64,000 bases of DNA. It comes from Pseudomonas poae. Lineage in GTDB: Bacteria; Pseudomonadota; Gammaproteobacteria; Pseudomonadales; Pseudomonadaceae. Location: assembly GCA_004000515.1 (NCBI GenBank), contig CP034537.1, positions 4,850,001-4,914,000 of the forward strand. The letters run 5' to 3'. The stretch's first letter is position 1, and each line of letters begins with the position of its first letter. Below, one piece after another: positions 37,770 to 48,111 of this stretch. The notes below the pieces were generated by a model. That model did no database searches. It was not told the origin of the DNA and worked only from the letters and a program-made list of their open reading frames with translations. The position numbers and the translations under genes are program-made.

Positions 37770-38333
37770 ATGCCTATCATCAACAGCCAAGTAAAACCGT
37801 TCAAAGCTACCGCCTACAAAAACGGCAATTTCGTAGATGTGACCGACGCTGACCTGAAAGGCAAGTGGTCCGTAGTGTTCTTCTACCCAGCCGACTTCAC
37901 CTTCGTTTGCCCAACCGAGCTGGAAGACCTGGCTGACAACTACGCCGAATTCCAGAAACTGGGCGTCGAAATCTACAGCGTTTCCACCGACACCCACTTT
38001 GCCCACGCTGCCTGGCACAACACTTCGCCAGCCATCGGCAAAATCCAATACACCATGATCGGCGACCCAACCCTGACCATCTCCCGCAACTTCGACGTGC
38101 TGATCGAAGAAGCTGGCCTGGCAGACCGCGGTACTTTCGTGATCAACCCAGAAGGTCAGATCAAGATCGTTGAGCTGAACGACGGCGGTGTTGGCCGTGA
38201 CGCTTCCGAGCTGCTGCGCAAAATCAAGGCCGCTCAGTACGTAGCTGCCCACCCAGGTGAAGTGTGCCCAGCCAAGTGGAAAGAAGGCGAGGCTACTCTG
38301 GCTCCGTCCCTGGACCTGGTTGGCAAGATCTAA
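37770..38333 (+). CDS. ahpC: Alkyl hydroperoxide reductase subunit C (peroxiredoxin)
   Basis: A 187-residue typical two-Cys peroxiredoxin that reduces organic peroxides, H2O2 and peroxynitrite. The peroxidatic Cys is in [12 protein letters not shown] near residue 47 and the resolving Cys in [10 protein letters not shown] near residue 166. GGAGAG precedes the ATG at 37770. It is followed by a strong terminator and then by its reductase ahpF. The two make the cytoplasmic peroxide-scavenging pair. Frame intact. Confidence 0.95.
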   Translation: MPIINSQVKPFKATAYKNGNFVDVTDADLKGKWSVVFFYPADFTFVCPTELEDLADNYAEFQKLGVEIYSVSTDTHFAHAAWHNTSPAIGKIQYTMIGDPTLTISRNFDVLIEEAGLADRGTFVINPEGQIKIVELNDGGVGRDASELLRKIKAAQYVAAHPGEVCPAKWKEGEATLAPSLDLVGKI

Positions 38334-38395
38334 GTCTGTGAGTACCTCAGGGCGGAATACACCGCACCTTAAGTAAGCTGCATCCGCCCTCAAAA

Positions 38396-38428
38396 ACGCC
38401 CGGGCGAGATTCGCTCGGGCGTTTTTTT
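38396..38428 (+). terminator. Intrinsic terminator between ahpC and ahpF
   Basis: A 12-base stem with one mismatch (38396-38407 with 38411-38422, ACGCCCGGGCGA against TCGCTCGGGCGT) is followed by seven T. It would separate most ahpC transcripts from ahpF, allowing more ahpC than ahpF product. Confidence 0.85.
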
Positions 38429-38452
38429 ACCGAATTAAAAGGAATCGCCCGT

Positions 38453-40016
38453 ATGTTGGACGCCAATCTTAAAGCTCAGTTGAAGTCATACCTGGAACGG
38501 GTCACCCAGCCGATCGAGATCGTCGCCTCCCTTGACGACGGTGCGAAATCCCAGGAAATGCTTGCTCTTTGCAGGATGTGGTCAGCCTCACCACGCTGAT
38601 TACCCTGAAAACCGATGGCAATGATGCGCGCAAGCCTTCGTTCTCCATCAACCGCCCAGGTGCCGAGATCAGCCTGCGTTTTGCCGGCATCCCCATGGGC
38701 CATGAATTCACTTCGTTGGTGTTGGCCCTGCTGCAAGTCGGTGGCCACCCGTCGAAGGCCAGTGTCGAAGTGATTGAACAAATTCGCGCCCTGAAAGGCG
38801 AGTTCAACTTCGAGACGTACTTCTCGCTGTCTTGCCAGAACTGCCCGGACGTGGTCCAGGCGCTGAACCTGATGGCCGTGCTCAACCCGAACATCCGCCA
38901 CGTCGCGATCGACGGCGCGCTGTTCCAGGCTGAAGTGGATGAGCGCCAGATCATGGCGGTGCCTAGTGTGTACCTCAACGGTGTGAACTTCGGCCAGGGT
39001 CGCATGGGCCTGGAAGAAATCCTCGCCAAGCTCGACACCAGCGGTATTGAAAAAGCCGCCGAGAAAATCAGCGCCAAAGAGGCGTTCGATGTACTCGTTG
39101 TCGGCGGTGGCCCAGCCGGTTCGGCAGCCGCCATCTACGCAGCGCGTAAAGGCATCCGTACCGGTGTAGCCGCGGAGCGTTTTGGTGGGCAAGTGTTGGA
39201 CACCATGTCCATCGAGAACTTCATTTCTGTACAGGAAACCGAAGGGCCGAAACTGGCCAGCGCCCTTGAGGCCCATGTGCGTCAATACGACGTGGACATC
39301 ATGAACCTGCAGCGCGCCAGTAGCCTGATCCCGGCGAAAACCCGGGTGACCTGCACGAGATTCGTTTTGAAAGCGGTGCGACCCTCAAGTCCAAGACTGT
39401 GATCCTGGCCACCGGTGCGCGCTGGCGCGAAATGGGTGTGCCGGGCGAGCAGGAATACAAGGCCAAGGGCGTGTGCTTCTGCCCGCACTGCGACGGTCCA
39501 TTGTTCAAAGGCAAGCGTGTGGCGGTGATCGGCGGCGGTAACTCCGGCGTTGAAGCGGCCATCGACCTGGCGGGTATCGTCAGCCACGTAACCTTGCTTG
39601 AGTTCGACAGCAAGCTGCGCGCCGACGCTGTACTGCAACGCAAGCTGTACAGCCTGCCAAACGTGGATGTGATCACCAGCGCACTCACCAGCGAAGTCAA
39701 AGGTGATGGCCAGAAAGTCACTGGTCTTGCCTACAAGGACCGTGACAGCGGCGAGTTCAAGACCGTCGACCTGGAAGGCATCTTTGTGCAGATCGGTTTG
39801 TTGCCCAACACTGATTGGCTCAAAGGCACCGTGGAGCTGACGCCTCGTGGCGAGATCATCGTTGATGCCCGTGGCGAAACTTCACTGCCAGGCATTTTTG
39901 CCGCCGGCGACGTGACGACCGTGCCGTACAAGCAGATCGTGATCGCCGTAGGCGAGGGCGCCAAGGCTTCCCTGAGTGCTTTCGATCACCTGATCCGCAC
40001 TTCCGCCCCGGCGTAA
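38453..40016 (+). CDS. ahpF: Alkyl hydroperoxide reductase subunit F (frame broken twice)
   Basis: The NADH- and FAD-dependent disulfide reductase that recycles AhpC. The N-terminal thioredoxin-like domain carries LSCQNCPDV. The FAD motif [19 protein letters not shown], the catalytic CFCPHCDGP and the second nucleotide motif [17 protein letters not shown] follow. From ATG 38453 a T is missing at TTT 38568-38570 (joins [14 protein letters not shown]), and an A is missing at AAAA 39337-39340 (joins [15 protein letters not shown]). With both corrected the protein has 521 residues, as usual for AhpF. Confidence 0.92.
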
Positions 40017-40032
40017 ATTCGGGAGCAGAATG

Positions 40033-40063
40033 AAAAACCCCATGAGTGATCATGGGGTTTTTT
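40033..40063. terminator. Bidirectional terminator between ahpF and gloA
   Basis: CCCCATGA-GTGA-TCATGGGG forms an 8-base stem flanked by five A on the left and six T on the right, serving the converging ahpF and gloA genes. Confidence 0.9.
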
Positions 40064-40076
40064 ATTGCGTGAGACT

Positions 40077-40598
40077 TTACAGCGGCGCTGGCTGAATGAT
40101 CTCAACCCAGTACGCATCCGGGTCCTTGATGAACGCCAGGCTTTTCATGCGGCCATCGCTCAAGCGCTTCTGGAAGTCGCAGCCCAACGCTTCGAAACGC
40201 TCGCATGCCGCGACAATATCCGGCACCGAGATGCAGATATGGCCAAAGCCACGAGGGTCGGTATTGCCGTTGTGGTAGGCGAAGTCGGCATCGTTTTCGG
40301 TGCCGTGGTTATGGGTCAGTTCCAGGATGCCCGGGATGGATTTCATCCACTGGGTACGCTCGGCGGCGTCGGCCGGGATCTGGGTTTTGTCCACCAGGGC
40401 CAGGAAGTACAGGCTGAATTCAGCTTCCGGGAAGTCGCGCTTCTCAACCAGGGAGAAACCCAGGACGCGGGTGTAGAAATCCAGGGATTTGGTGATGTCC
40501 TTGACCCGCAACATGGTGTGGTTGAACACGAAGTTAGCGGTAGCGGTGTCAGGTTGGGCGGTAACGCCCGGGAAGGTGTTCAGTTCGTGCAGGCTCAT
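40077..40598 (-). CDS. gloA: Lactoylglutathione lyase (glyoxalase I)
   Basis: A 173-residue metalloenzyme that converts the methylglyoxal-glutathione adduct to S-lactoylglutathione. Metal ligands are visible as His in [10 protein letters not shown], Glu in [10 protein letters not shown], His in [10 protein letters not shown] and Glu in [14 protein letters not shown] directly before ATG 40598 fixes the start. The length with an extended N terminus and the loop [19 protein letters not shown] are typical of the longer, zinc-type glyoxalase I of Pseudomonas. Frame intact. Confidence 0.92.
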   Translation of the reverse strand: MSLHELNTFPGVTAQPDTATANFVFNHTMLRVKDITKSLDFYTRVLGFSLVEKRDFPEAEFSLYFLALVDKTQIPADAAERTQWMKSIPGILELTHNHGTENDADFAYHNGNTDPRGFGHICISVPDIVAACERFEALGCDFQKRLSDGRMKSLAFIKDPDAYWVEIIQPAPL

Positions 40599-40797
40599 GG
40601 GCCCTCCAGAAAAAAAATGGGGCAAACGCAGCTCTAGATGAAATGAGCGGTCCCTTGGCTTGCGGCCGGCATCCGTGCAGCCCGGCCATGATACGCAAGG
40701 GCTGCGCGCGGCGCCAAATGAAAAAGGTCACGCAGGCCTTGCGACCAGCGGGGTCGGGCCTCAGACTTTGTGACTTGAACCTTGAGTGTTTTTCGCA

Positions 40798-41334
40798 ATG
40801 ATCGAATTTCGTAAACCGCTGTTGACCTCTGTGTGTTTGCTGCTGGCCAGCCCGATTCTGTTGGCGGCTGACCCGCAAATCCATTGGCCCAGTGGCTGGC
40901 AAGTCGAGGAAGTTGTCCCTGATGGTGACGCGCCCGCAAAACCTCAGGCCGTGTCTCGTCAGCGGGCAATCAAGAATGATGAAAACGGCGCAACCTTGAT
41001 GGTGATGGAGTTGACCGGCACGCCGATCGAAGCCGGGCACACGGTTAATCTTCAAGGCGTATTGCTGGAGATGCGCAAGTCTATTCAGAAAGATTTTGCC
41101 CAAGGCGGGTATCAAAGTGTGTGCAGCAAGATGCGGCCTACAACATTGAGCCGCCTTGACGCGTTGGAAACTACTTGTGTGATTACCGAAAACGGCCGGC
41201 ACGTGCTTTCGCAAACATTGGTGGGGGCTGTTGATACCGATAAAGCGTATGTTTTCTCTTACGCCGGCCAGACCGATGCGTACGAATCGAGCAAGGATGA
41301 AGTCAGCTCGGTGCGCGACAGCCTGAAACTTTAA
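40798..41334 (+). CDS. DUF4946-type exported protein
   Basis: A 178-residue protein with a signal peptide (KPLLTSVCLLLASPILLAADP), so it is exported to the periplasm. The mature part starts WPSGWQVEEV and contains NDENGATLMVMELT, features I associate with the DUF4946 group of uncharacterised Pseudomonas proteins. Two Cys (SVCSKM and TTCVIT) may form a disulfide. ATG 40798 is used; a GTG at 40786 is the alternative. The function is unknown. Confidence 0.6.
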   Translation: MIEFRKPLLTSVCLLLASPILLAADPQIHWPSGWQVEEVVPDGDAPAKPQAVSRQRAIKNDENGATLMVMELTGTPIEAGHTVNLQGVLLEMRKSIQKDFAQGGYQSVCSKMRPTTLSRLDALETTCVITENGRHVLSQTLVGAVDTDKAYVFSYAGQTDAYESSKDEVSSVRDSLKL

Positions 41335-41401
41335 ATGCGTTGCTCGCGTAGATTCTGAATGAAGTGAAATGTTATTTAAGTTCGACCTCGAACACGCCAA
41401 T

Positions 41402-41432
41402 AAAAAAGCCCCGCGAATGCGGGGCTCTTTGT
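41402..41432 (-). terminator. Intrinsic terminator of the mvaU-like gene
   Basis: On the minus strand a 7-base stem GCCCCGC/GCGGGGC with a 4-base loop (41408-41425) is followed by six T (41407-41402). Confidence 0.85.
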
Positions 41433-41445
41433 TAGTGCAGTGTGT

Positions 41446-41811
41446 TCACTTACGCAGCCAGGAATCTACAGTGGCCGCGCCGTGCTGTTCTTTCCACGCT
41501 TTGAGGCCACGGTGGTTGCCACCTTTGGTTTCGATCAGCTCGCCAGTGTGTGGGTTCTGGTAAACCTTGACCACGCGGGCACGGCGTTGTTTTGGTGCGG
41601 CGGTGGCCGCTGCGCTGGACTTGCCCGGGTTGGGGTCAAGGATCGAGATGATGTCCCGCAGGCCTTTGCCGTAGGTTTTCATCAGCGCTTGAAGCTTTTC
41701 TTCGAATTCGATTTCTTTCTTCAGGCCGGCGTCGTTCTTCAAGGACTCCAGCTGGGCAAGCTGCTCTTGAAGGGCTTTTTCTGCTGCGCGAAATTCGGCG
41801 AGTCTGGACAA
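41446..41811 (-). CDS. H-NS-like xenogeneic silencer of the MvaT/MvaU family
   Basis: A 121-residue nucleoid protein that binds AT-rich DNA and silences acquired genes. The N-terminal coiled-coil dimerisation region (SRLAEFRAAEKALQEQLAQL) is followed by a linker and the C-terminal DNA-binding domain (YQNPHTGELIETKGGNHRGLKAW). The start is TTG at 41811, because GGAG lies 8 bases upstream and the protein otherwise would carry an unusual extension. A TTG start lowers translation and suits a protein kept at fixed level. By its N terminus it is closer to MvaU than MvaT. Confidence 0.88.
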   Translation of the reverse strand: MSRLAEFRAAEKALQEQLAQLESLKNDAGLKKEIEFEEKLQALMKTYGKGLRDIISILDPNPGKSSAAATAAPKQRRARVVKVYQNPHTGELIETKGGNHRGLKAWKEQHGAATVDSWLRK

Positions 41812-42008
41812 AATCTGTACTCCAATAGTGTATTTGGCTGATATCAACTGCAGACAAAGCTATAAGCCAAAAGCTTTAGGCGACTCAAAAAAGAAGTCGT
41901 CCTGCGAGTTCTGCACAGGCAGGAAAAATTGTAGTAGTTAATCCGCCACGAGTAAATCATGTCTTTAATCTAAATAATCCGATTTCAAGCGCCCTAGTGC
42001 GTCGCTAA

Positions 42009-43549
42009 TCAATGGCTGGCCAGCGATTTAATGAATTCATCGACGGGCAATGGCCGCCCAAACAGGTAGCCTTGCAAAAGTCTACGCCTTGCGCCGCCAG
42101 GTATTCGCATTGCTCTACGGTTTCAACGCCTTCAGCAACGACGCCCAGGTCCAGCTTGCCCGACAGTTCAATGATGCTGTCCAGGATATGTCGCGAGAGC
42201 GCATCGGCACCGATCATGGCGACAAAACTTTGATCAATCTTCAAGTAGTCGACATTGAAGTTACGCAAGTAACCCAGGCTGGAGTGGCCGGTGCCAAAGT
42301 CGTCTATGGCGATCATCACTCCCAGCTCATGCAAGGCGTCGAACAAGCGACGCGTGATGTCTGTGGGCTCGATCAACTCACGCTCGGTCAACTCCAGCAC
42401 CAGCGTTACCTGGCCGGGCGCAAAGGCGGCGAGGAATTCCCGGCAATCCTCCACCAACGCCAAATCCTGACAATGGCGCGCGGTAATGTTCACGCCAATA
42501 TGAAACCCCGGATGGAAGCGGTCCGAGTGGGGTGCTAATTGAGCGGCGGTCTGGCGTAGCAACGCGCGCGTCATCGGCACGATCAGTCCGGAATGTTCGG
42601 CCAGCGGTATAAACAGGTCAGGTCGCACCAGGCCCTCCTTGGGGTGCTGCCAGCGCATCAGCACCTCGCAACCGGCCCATTCGCGCGTATCGCCACGCAC
42701 CACGGGTTGGAAGTACGGGACGAACTCGTTGGCGCCCAGCGCCCGCCGCAATTCATGAGTCGGTGCTGAGGAACGTTTCTGGAGCCAGTGCGCAAGGACG
42801 CCGGCCAGCACGCCAAAAAACACCAGCAGACTGAACAGCGCCGGGTAGCGGGCTTCCATGTACCGCCACACTTCACCGGCCGGCATGCCGGCTTCGACGC
42901 TGTAGTCATAACGTTCGGAGGCCAAATGATGATGCGCCACGGCAAACGTCGGCACGGCAGAGTTTTGCACCTTGCCGTCGTCACTCATCCAATTTGGGCC
43001 TACTTGCAGGACCAGCTCCGCGTATCGGCTGATCAGGCGCAAGGCGTTGGCCAGGTGGTAGCCGTCAATCGAGGCGAACGCCGCCTTGTCGCCGTCGACC
43101 AGTCGATAAACCAGCAGTGCGGTGTCGGGGGTAACCGGGTTGCCGTTCATCAGCCACAGGCGGCCATCAACGTAGTCGTCCGGGTTGACCTTCGACTCGT
43201 ATTCACCGCCGAACAATGAGCTGCAATAGATGTTTCTTTGCCAGGACAACGTGGTCGCCCGCACAAACGGTCGGCGGGTGACCTGCTCGCGCAGTGCCAG
43301 TTGTGCACCGTTATCACACGGTTGACCCGCCAGCGGTATCAGCGCCTGGGCGGCGAGGGCGGTGTTGTCGAGCATCAGGTCGACCTGGCGCACCGCTTCC
43401 TGGGCAGTTTGGGCGGTACTTTGCTCTAGGGAGCGCTCGGCCTGCCAGTAAAGGATGGCAACGCCTAATACGATAGGCAGCAACGCGCTAAGCGAAGTGA
43501 TCAAGTAACGTGTGGCGCGTTTTCGCGGGCCATTAACGGTCAGGGGCAT
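42009..43549 (-). CDS. CSS-motif/EAL-domain cyclic di-GMP phosphodiesterase (frame broken near the end)
   Basis: A 513-residue membrane protein. An N-terminal span is followed by a periplasmic CSS-motif domain (residues about 40-235, YCSSLFGGE), which in this family senses redox or disulfide state. A second span comes next, then a cytoplasmic EAL domain that hydrolyses cyclic di-GMP. EAL appears as EVLMRW, and the metal and catalytic residues in VNITARH, LELTERE, IDDFGTGHSS, LKIDQSF and VVAEGVET are all kept. The break at AAAA 42076-42079 only affects the last 25 residues; adding one base gives VDFLQGYLFGRPLP and the stop at 42009. Confidence 0.87.
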
Positions 43550-43675
43550 TGGAAACGGCCTGGTGCGATGTGGGAAAAGCGCCGGAAGGCAAATCAAAGT
43601 TAGTTCGATGATAGATGGCTCGGCTGGTTTTAGCTCGTTGCACCTGGCTGTTCGGCCAGTAGGCCCGTCAGACGA

Positions 43676-44563
43676 TCACGCAGGGTCACGAGGAGCGGTT
43701 ATGAACACTCTGTGCCAGTTGGACAAATGCGAGGGTAGCGGGGAGGCCTGCCGGCGGTCCAGTACCGCCAGCCCAATGGTGCGCGCAACGGCCGGTGCCA
43801 GGGGGCGTTGCACGTAGCGTGTGTCCGCCACTTGCGGCAGCGAAGCCTGGGCCACCAGGCTCACGCCATCACCTCGGCTCACGGCTTCTAGGGTGCTGAG
43901 CAGTTGGGCGCAGCGAAAGCGTACTTTCGGGCTTAGCCGTGCGCTGTGGAATAACCGCGTCACCAGCTCCGAAGAGCCCGCCTCAGTGAGGATGAAAGGA
44001 TCGTCGCACAGCGCTTCAAGGCCAATGGCGGGGTGAGACGCCAGAGGGTGATTGGCCGGCAGCAGCGCCACCAGTTGATCTTCAAAAAGTGCAAAGGTGT
44101 CGAAGCGTTCTTGCTCCAGTACCACAAAGCCCACGTCGATACGCCGCTCGTCCAGCCATTGCAGCACCTGGCGATCCGGGCCCTCATCGATATGCACCTC
44201 GATCCCCGGATACGCCAGGCGAAAGCGCTCGAGAATGGGTGGTAATAGCCGATTGGACGAGGTCGGCCCAAACGAGCCAATGCGCAGCGTGCCGCGTTTC
44301 ATGCCACGGGCATCGGCGGCCTCTTGTTGCAAGGTGTTGGCCAGGCCGAGCATCGCACGCGCGCGCAACAGCAGCTGTTGGCCGATGTCGCTGAGTTCCA
44401 CTTGGGACTGATGGCGCCGGAACAGTTCTACCCCCAGTTCCTGCTCCAGTGCCTTGATGGCATGTGACACCGCTGATTGGCTGATACCCAGGCGGTGGGC
44501 TGCACTGGTGAAACCTTGCAGTTCGGCGACCAGGGAAAAGAGTTCAAGTTGGGTCAGGGTCAT
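43676..44563 (-). CDS. LysR-family transcriptional regulator
   Basis: A 295-residue LysR regulator with an N-terminal winged helix (FTSAAHRLGISQSAVSHAIKALE) and a C-terminal effector-binding domain (LRIGSFGPTSSNRLLPPIL). It is divergent from the EamA transporter gene, 77 bases away; this arrangement usually means the regulator controls the neighbour. Frame intact. The effector is unknown. Confidence 0.88.
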   Translation of the reverse strand: MTLTQLELFSLVAELQGFTSAAHRLGISQSAVSHAIKALEQELGVELFRRHQSQVELSDIGQQLLLRARAMLGLANTLQQEAADARGMKRGTLRIGSFGPTSSNRLLPPILERFRLAYPGIEVHIDEGPDRQVLQWLDERRIDVGFVVLEQERFDTFALFEDQLVALLPANHPLASHPAIGLEALCDDPFILTEAGSSELVTRLFHSARLSPKVRFRCAQLLSTLEAVSRGDGVSLVAQASLPQVADTRYVQRPLAPAVARTIGLAVLDRRQASPLPSHLSNWHRVFITAPRDPA

Positions 44564-44640
44564 GAGCAATTACTCATTTTACGATGATCAAGTATTAGCA
44601 GAAGAATACGCCAGTCCTTCTTCTTGTAGAGTGCTCACTG

Positions 44641-45564
44641 ATGAATTTAACCGCAGACCACCGTACGTACCTGAAACTGGTGGCCGTGACCATGATCTGG
44701 GGCGGTACCTTCGTCGCGGGCCGCTATGTGGCGGCGAGCGTCGACCCGTTGCTGGCAGCCAGCTTGCGCTTTGTGCTGGCCAGCCTGGCGTTGGTGTTGT
44801 TCATGGCGTTTACGCGTACACCGCTGGTGCGCCCCAGTGTCACGCAACTGGCGCAGTTGGCCGCGTTGGGTGCTTGCGGCATTTATGCCTACAACCTGTG
44901 CTTCTTTTATGGCCTGCAGTACATCAATGCATCGCGCGCCTCTCTGATCGTCGCCTTGAACCCGGCGGTGATCGGGCTGGCGTCCTGGCTGTTGTTTCGC
45001 GAGCGCCTTGGAAGGGTCAAGCTTTTGGGCATTGCCCTATGCCTGGGCGGTGCGGCGACCGTTATCGTCAGCCGTAACCCGCAACTGCTGCAAGGCACCG
45101 CCAATGCCTGGCGTGGTGACCTGTTGATTTTTGGCTGTGTGGTGGGGTGGGGCGTGTACTCGCTGTTTTCACGCAGGCTGAACCAACGTCTGGGTTCATT
45201 GCAGACGGTCACGTGGTCGATCTTGCTGGGTACGTTGATGTTGGTGATTACCACGCTCGCTACCGGTCGATTCACGATGGCAGGATTGGAGGTCATTCAT
45301 AGGCCGCAAATCTTCAGCCTGCTTTATCTCGGGGTTTTAGGGTCGGCCCTGGCGTACATCGGCTATTACGATGGCCTGCGTCAAATCGGTGCCACCCGTG
45401 CCGGGGTGTTTATCGCGCTCAACCCGCTCACGGCGGTGGTCTGCGGTGCGCTGTTGCTGGACGAGCCATTGACTTGGCCAATGCTCTGCGGTGGCGGGGT
45501 GATCCTGCTGGGCATCTACCTGTGCAACAAACCCCTTGCGCCGGCCAAGGCATTGGGGATTTGA
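44641..45564 (+). CDS. EamA-family (DMT superfamily) transporter
   Basis: A 307-residue inner-membrane protein with ten predicted spans and two EamA repeats (TMIWGGTFVAGRYVAASVDPLL and DLLIFGCVVGWGVYSLFSRRL). Family members export amino acids or other metabolites. It is paired with a divergent LysR gene. The substrate is unknown. Frame intact. Confidence 0.85.
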   Translation: MNLTADHRTYLKLVAVTMIWGGTFVAGRYVAASVDPLLAASLRFVLASLALVLFMAFTRTPLVRPSVTQLAQLAALGACGIYAYNLCFFYGLQYINASRASLIVALNPAVIGLASWLLFRERLGRVKLLGIALCLGGAATVIVSRNPQLLQGTANAWRGDLLIFGCVVGWGVYSLFSRRLNQRLGSLQTVTWSILLGTLMLVITTLATGRFTMAGLEVIHRPQIFSLLYLGVLGSALAYIGYYDGLRQIGATRAGVFIALNPLTAVVCGALLLDEPLTWPMLCGGGVILLGIYLCNKPLAPAKALGI

Positions 45565-45669
45565 TAAGAGTACGGACAAACCTGGTTACGCTGTGTAGAA
45601 TCGATTTACGCATACAAGAATATGGACTTGCGCTCACGCAAGCCTAGGCCGTCAGAGACTGATGACACC

Positions 45670-45774
45670 ATGAAGCTACTCGGCTCCCCCCTCATCTTTG
45701 GTGACTTTCTCGCCCGTAGTGTGCGAGGCCTTTCCTGTGCGCCGCCCTGCAACCTCATCCTTGCTCGCAACTGA
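45670..45774 (+). CDS. Possible 34-residue leader peptide upstream of hppD
   Basis: A short frame of 34 codons reads MKLLGSPLIFGDFLARSVRG and ends CAPPCNLILARN, with its stop 35 bases before the hppD start. The composition (two Cys flanking Pro-Pro, a hydrophobic amphipathic front) does not look random. It lies in the promoter-leader region of hppD, where a translated leader could couple expression to amino-acid supply. The ribosome site is weak and the frame could be chance. The role is inference. Confidence 0.35.
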   Translation: MKLLGSPLIFGDFLARSVRGLSCAPPCNLILARN

Positions 45775-45809
45775 CACTGTGTCGATTACAAGAATGATGA
45801 GGTGCCACC

Positions 45810-46885
45810 ATGGCAGATCTATACGAAAACCCAATGGGCCTGATGGGCTTTGAATTTATCGAATTCGCGTCGCCGACGCCGGGCACCCTGGAGCCGATCT
45901 TCGAGATCATGGGCTTCACCAAAGTCGCGACTCACCGCTCCAAAAACGTACACCTGTATCGCCAGGGCGAGATCAACCTGATCCTCAACAACGAGCCCCA
46001 TAGCATCGCCTCCTATTTCGCGGCCGAGCATGGCCCGTCGGTCTGTGGCATGGCGTTCCGCGTAAAGGACTCGCAAAGGCCTACAACCGTGCCCTGGAAC
46101 TCGGCGCTCAGCCGATCCATATCGAAACCGGCCCTATGGAACTGAACCTGCCGGCGATCAAAGGCATCGGTGGCGCGCCGCTGTACCTGATCGACCGTTT
46201 TGGCGAAGGCAGCTCGATCTATGACATCGACTTCGTGTTCATCGACGGCGTGGCGCGCAACCCACAAGGCGCGGGCCTCAAGGTCATCGATCACCTCACC
46301 CATAACGTCTATCGCGGGCGCATGGTGTACTGGGCCAATTTCTACGAAAAGCTGTTCAACTTCCGTGAAGCGCGCTACTTCGACATCAAGGGCGAATACA
46401 CCGGCCTGACCTCCAAGGCCATGAGCGCGCCGGATGGCATGATCCGCATCCCGCTCAACGAAGAGTCGTCCAAGGGCGCGGGGCAAATCGAAGAGTTCCT
46501 GATGCAGTTCAACGGCGAGGGCATCCAGCACGTGGCGTTCCTCACCGACGACCTGATCAAGACCTGGGACGCGTTGAAGAAGATCGGCATGCGCTTCATG
46601 ACGGCGCCACCGGACACTTACTACGAAATGCTCGAAGGCCGCCTGCCAAACCACGGCGAGCCGGTGGACCAACTACAAGCACGCGGCATCCTGCTGGATG
46701 GCTCGTCCATCGAGGGCGACAAACGCCTGTTGCTGCAGATCTTCTCGGAAACCCTGATGGGCCCGGTGTTCTTCGAATTCATCCAGCGCAAGGGCGATGA
46801 TGGGTTTGGCGAGGGCAACTTCAAGGCGCTGTTCGAATCCATCGAACGCGACCAGGTGCGTCGTGGCGTGTTGACCACCGAATAA
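45810..46885 (+). CDS. hppD: 4-hydroxyphenylpyruvate dioxygenase (frame broken once)
   Basis: This iron dioxygenase turns 4-hydroxyphenylpyruvate into homogentisate in tyrosine breakdown and supplies homogentisate for pyomelanin. Iron ligands are the His in [10 protein letters not shown], the His in [11 protein letters not shown] and the Glu in [19 protein letters not shown] precedes the ATG at 45810. An A is missing in AAA 46075-46077; adding it joins [19 protein letters not shown] and gives 358 residues. A strong bidirectional terminator follows. Confidence 0.93.
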
Positions 46886-46886
46886 G

Positions 46887-46932
46887 CAATAAAAAGCCCG
46901 GCCGAGGTTAACCCCGGCCGGGCTTTTTATTG
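46887..46932. terminator. Bidirectional terminator between hppD and rarD
   Basis: A nearly perfect 46-base palindrome: AAAAAGCCCGGCCG on the left pairs with CGGCCGGGCTTTTT on the right around GGTTAACC. The A and T runs on both sides let it terminate the converging hppD and rarD transcripts. Confidence 0.92.
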
Positions 46933-46940
46933 CCCGTGAA

Positions 46941-47822
46941 TCAGGCTTTACGCTGGCGCACCAAATGCTTGAAACCTTCATACACGAGCACCATCACCGC
47001 CAGCCAGATCGGGATGTAGGTCAGCCATTCACCGCCCTTGATCCCTTCACCCAATATCAGTGCGACGCCCAGCAACAGCACCGGCTCAACGTAGCTGAGC
47101 AGCCCGAACAGGCTGAACGCCAACAGACGGCTCGCGATGATGTAGCTCACCAGCGCCGACGCGCTGATCAGGCCCAGCAGTGGAATCAACGCGTACAGCT
47201 TTGGGTGGGCATCCATCACGGCAAAGCCTTGTTCGCCGCTTTGCACAAACCACCAGGCCACTGGCAGCATCAGCGCCATGTCCAGCCAGAGTCCGCCCAG
47301 GTGATCGGTCTTGAGGTATTTGCGCACGACGAAATAGATCGGGTAGCCGATGATGACCACCAGCGTCGCCCAGGAGAACCCGCCGGCCTGATACAACTCG
47401 TTCAGCACACCGAGGGCGGCAAACACCACCGCGATCTGTTGCAGACGCGATAACCGCTCGCCGTACACCAGGCGACCGGTCAGCACCATGGTCAATGGCA
47501 GCAGGAAATACCCCACCGACACATCCAGGCTGCGCCCATTGAGCGGCGCCCACATGAACAGCCACAACTGCACACCGAGCAAAGCCGAAGACAACACCAC
47601 CCCGCCAATAAACGCAGGCTTGATCGCCAGCATTCGCAGCAATTCCCACACCCGCCGCCATTCACCGCTGACGATCATGAACACCGTCATGCACGGCACG
47701 GTCAGCAGCATGCGCCAGCCGAAGATCTCCAGGCCGCTCAATGGCGTGAGCAACGATGTGAAGTAATACATCACGGCAAACAACACCGAGGCCAATACCG
47801 ATAACACAACACCTTTAGACAC
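46941..47822 (-). CDS. rarD: EamA-family transporter RarD
   Basis: A 293-residue membrane protein with ten spans of the RarD subgroup (LASVLFAVMYYFTSLLTPLSGLEIFGWR at the start, then APLNGRSLDVSVGYFLLPL). It starts at GTG 47822, which has GAGGAAAG just upstream. RarD was first linked to chloramphenicol sensitivity; its natural substrate is not known. Frame intact. Confidence 0.88.
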   Translation of the reverse strand: MSKGVVLSVLASVLFAVMYYFTSLLTPLSGLEIFGWRMLLTVPCMTVFMIVSGEWRRVWELLRMLAIKPAFIGGVVLSSALLGVQLWLFMWAPLNGRSLDVSVGYFLLPLTMVLTGRLVYGERLSRLQQIAVVFAALGVLNELYQAGGFSWATLVVIIGYPIYFVVRKYLKTDHLGGLWLDMALMLPVAWWFVQSGEQGFAVMDAHPKLYALIPLLGLISASALVSYIIASRLLAFSLFGLLSYVEPVLLLGVALILGEGIKGGEWLTYIPIWLAVMVLVYEGFKHLVRQRKA

Positions 47823-48111
47823 GCTTTCCTCGCGAAAATCAATTTATACAAAAGAAAGAGGGGAATATAGGGCTCGCGACATTCCTTGTCACGTCGATTA
47901 AGGCGTTTTGACGGAACATATGCCCACTTCGGCGCCACCTATGAGTGACAGCATTTGGTTATTTCGACTGCGCGCCGTTTACGAAAGGTGTTGTACGAGT
48001 GATGGATATCAGGCGAAAACTGTAACTAATGAAGTGGGGGAGTAGGAAGCGACGCCGATAAGGGAGGATTCAGAACGTTTTATGCTAAGACATTAGATAA
48101 GGGGTTGTTTT

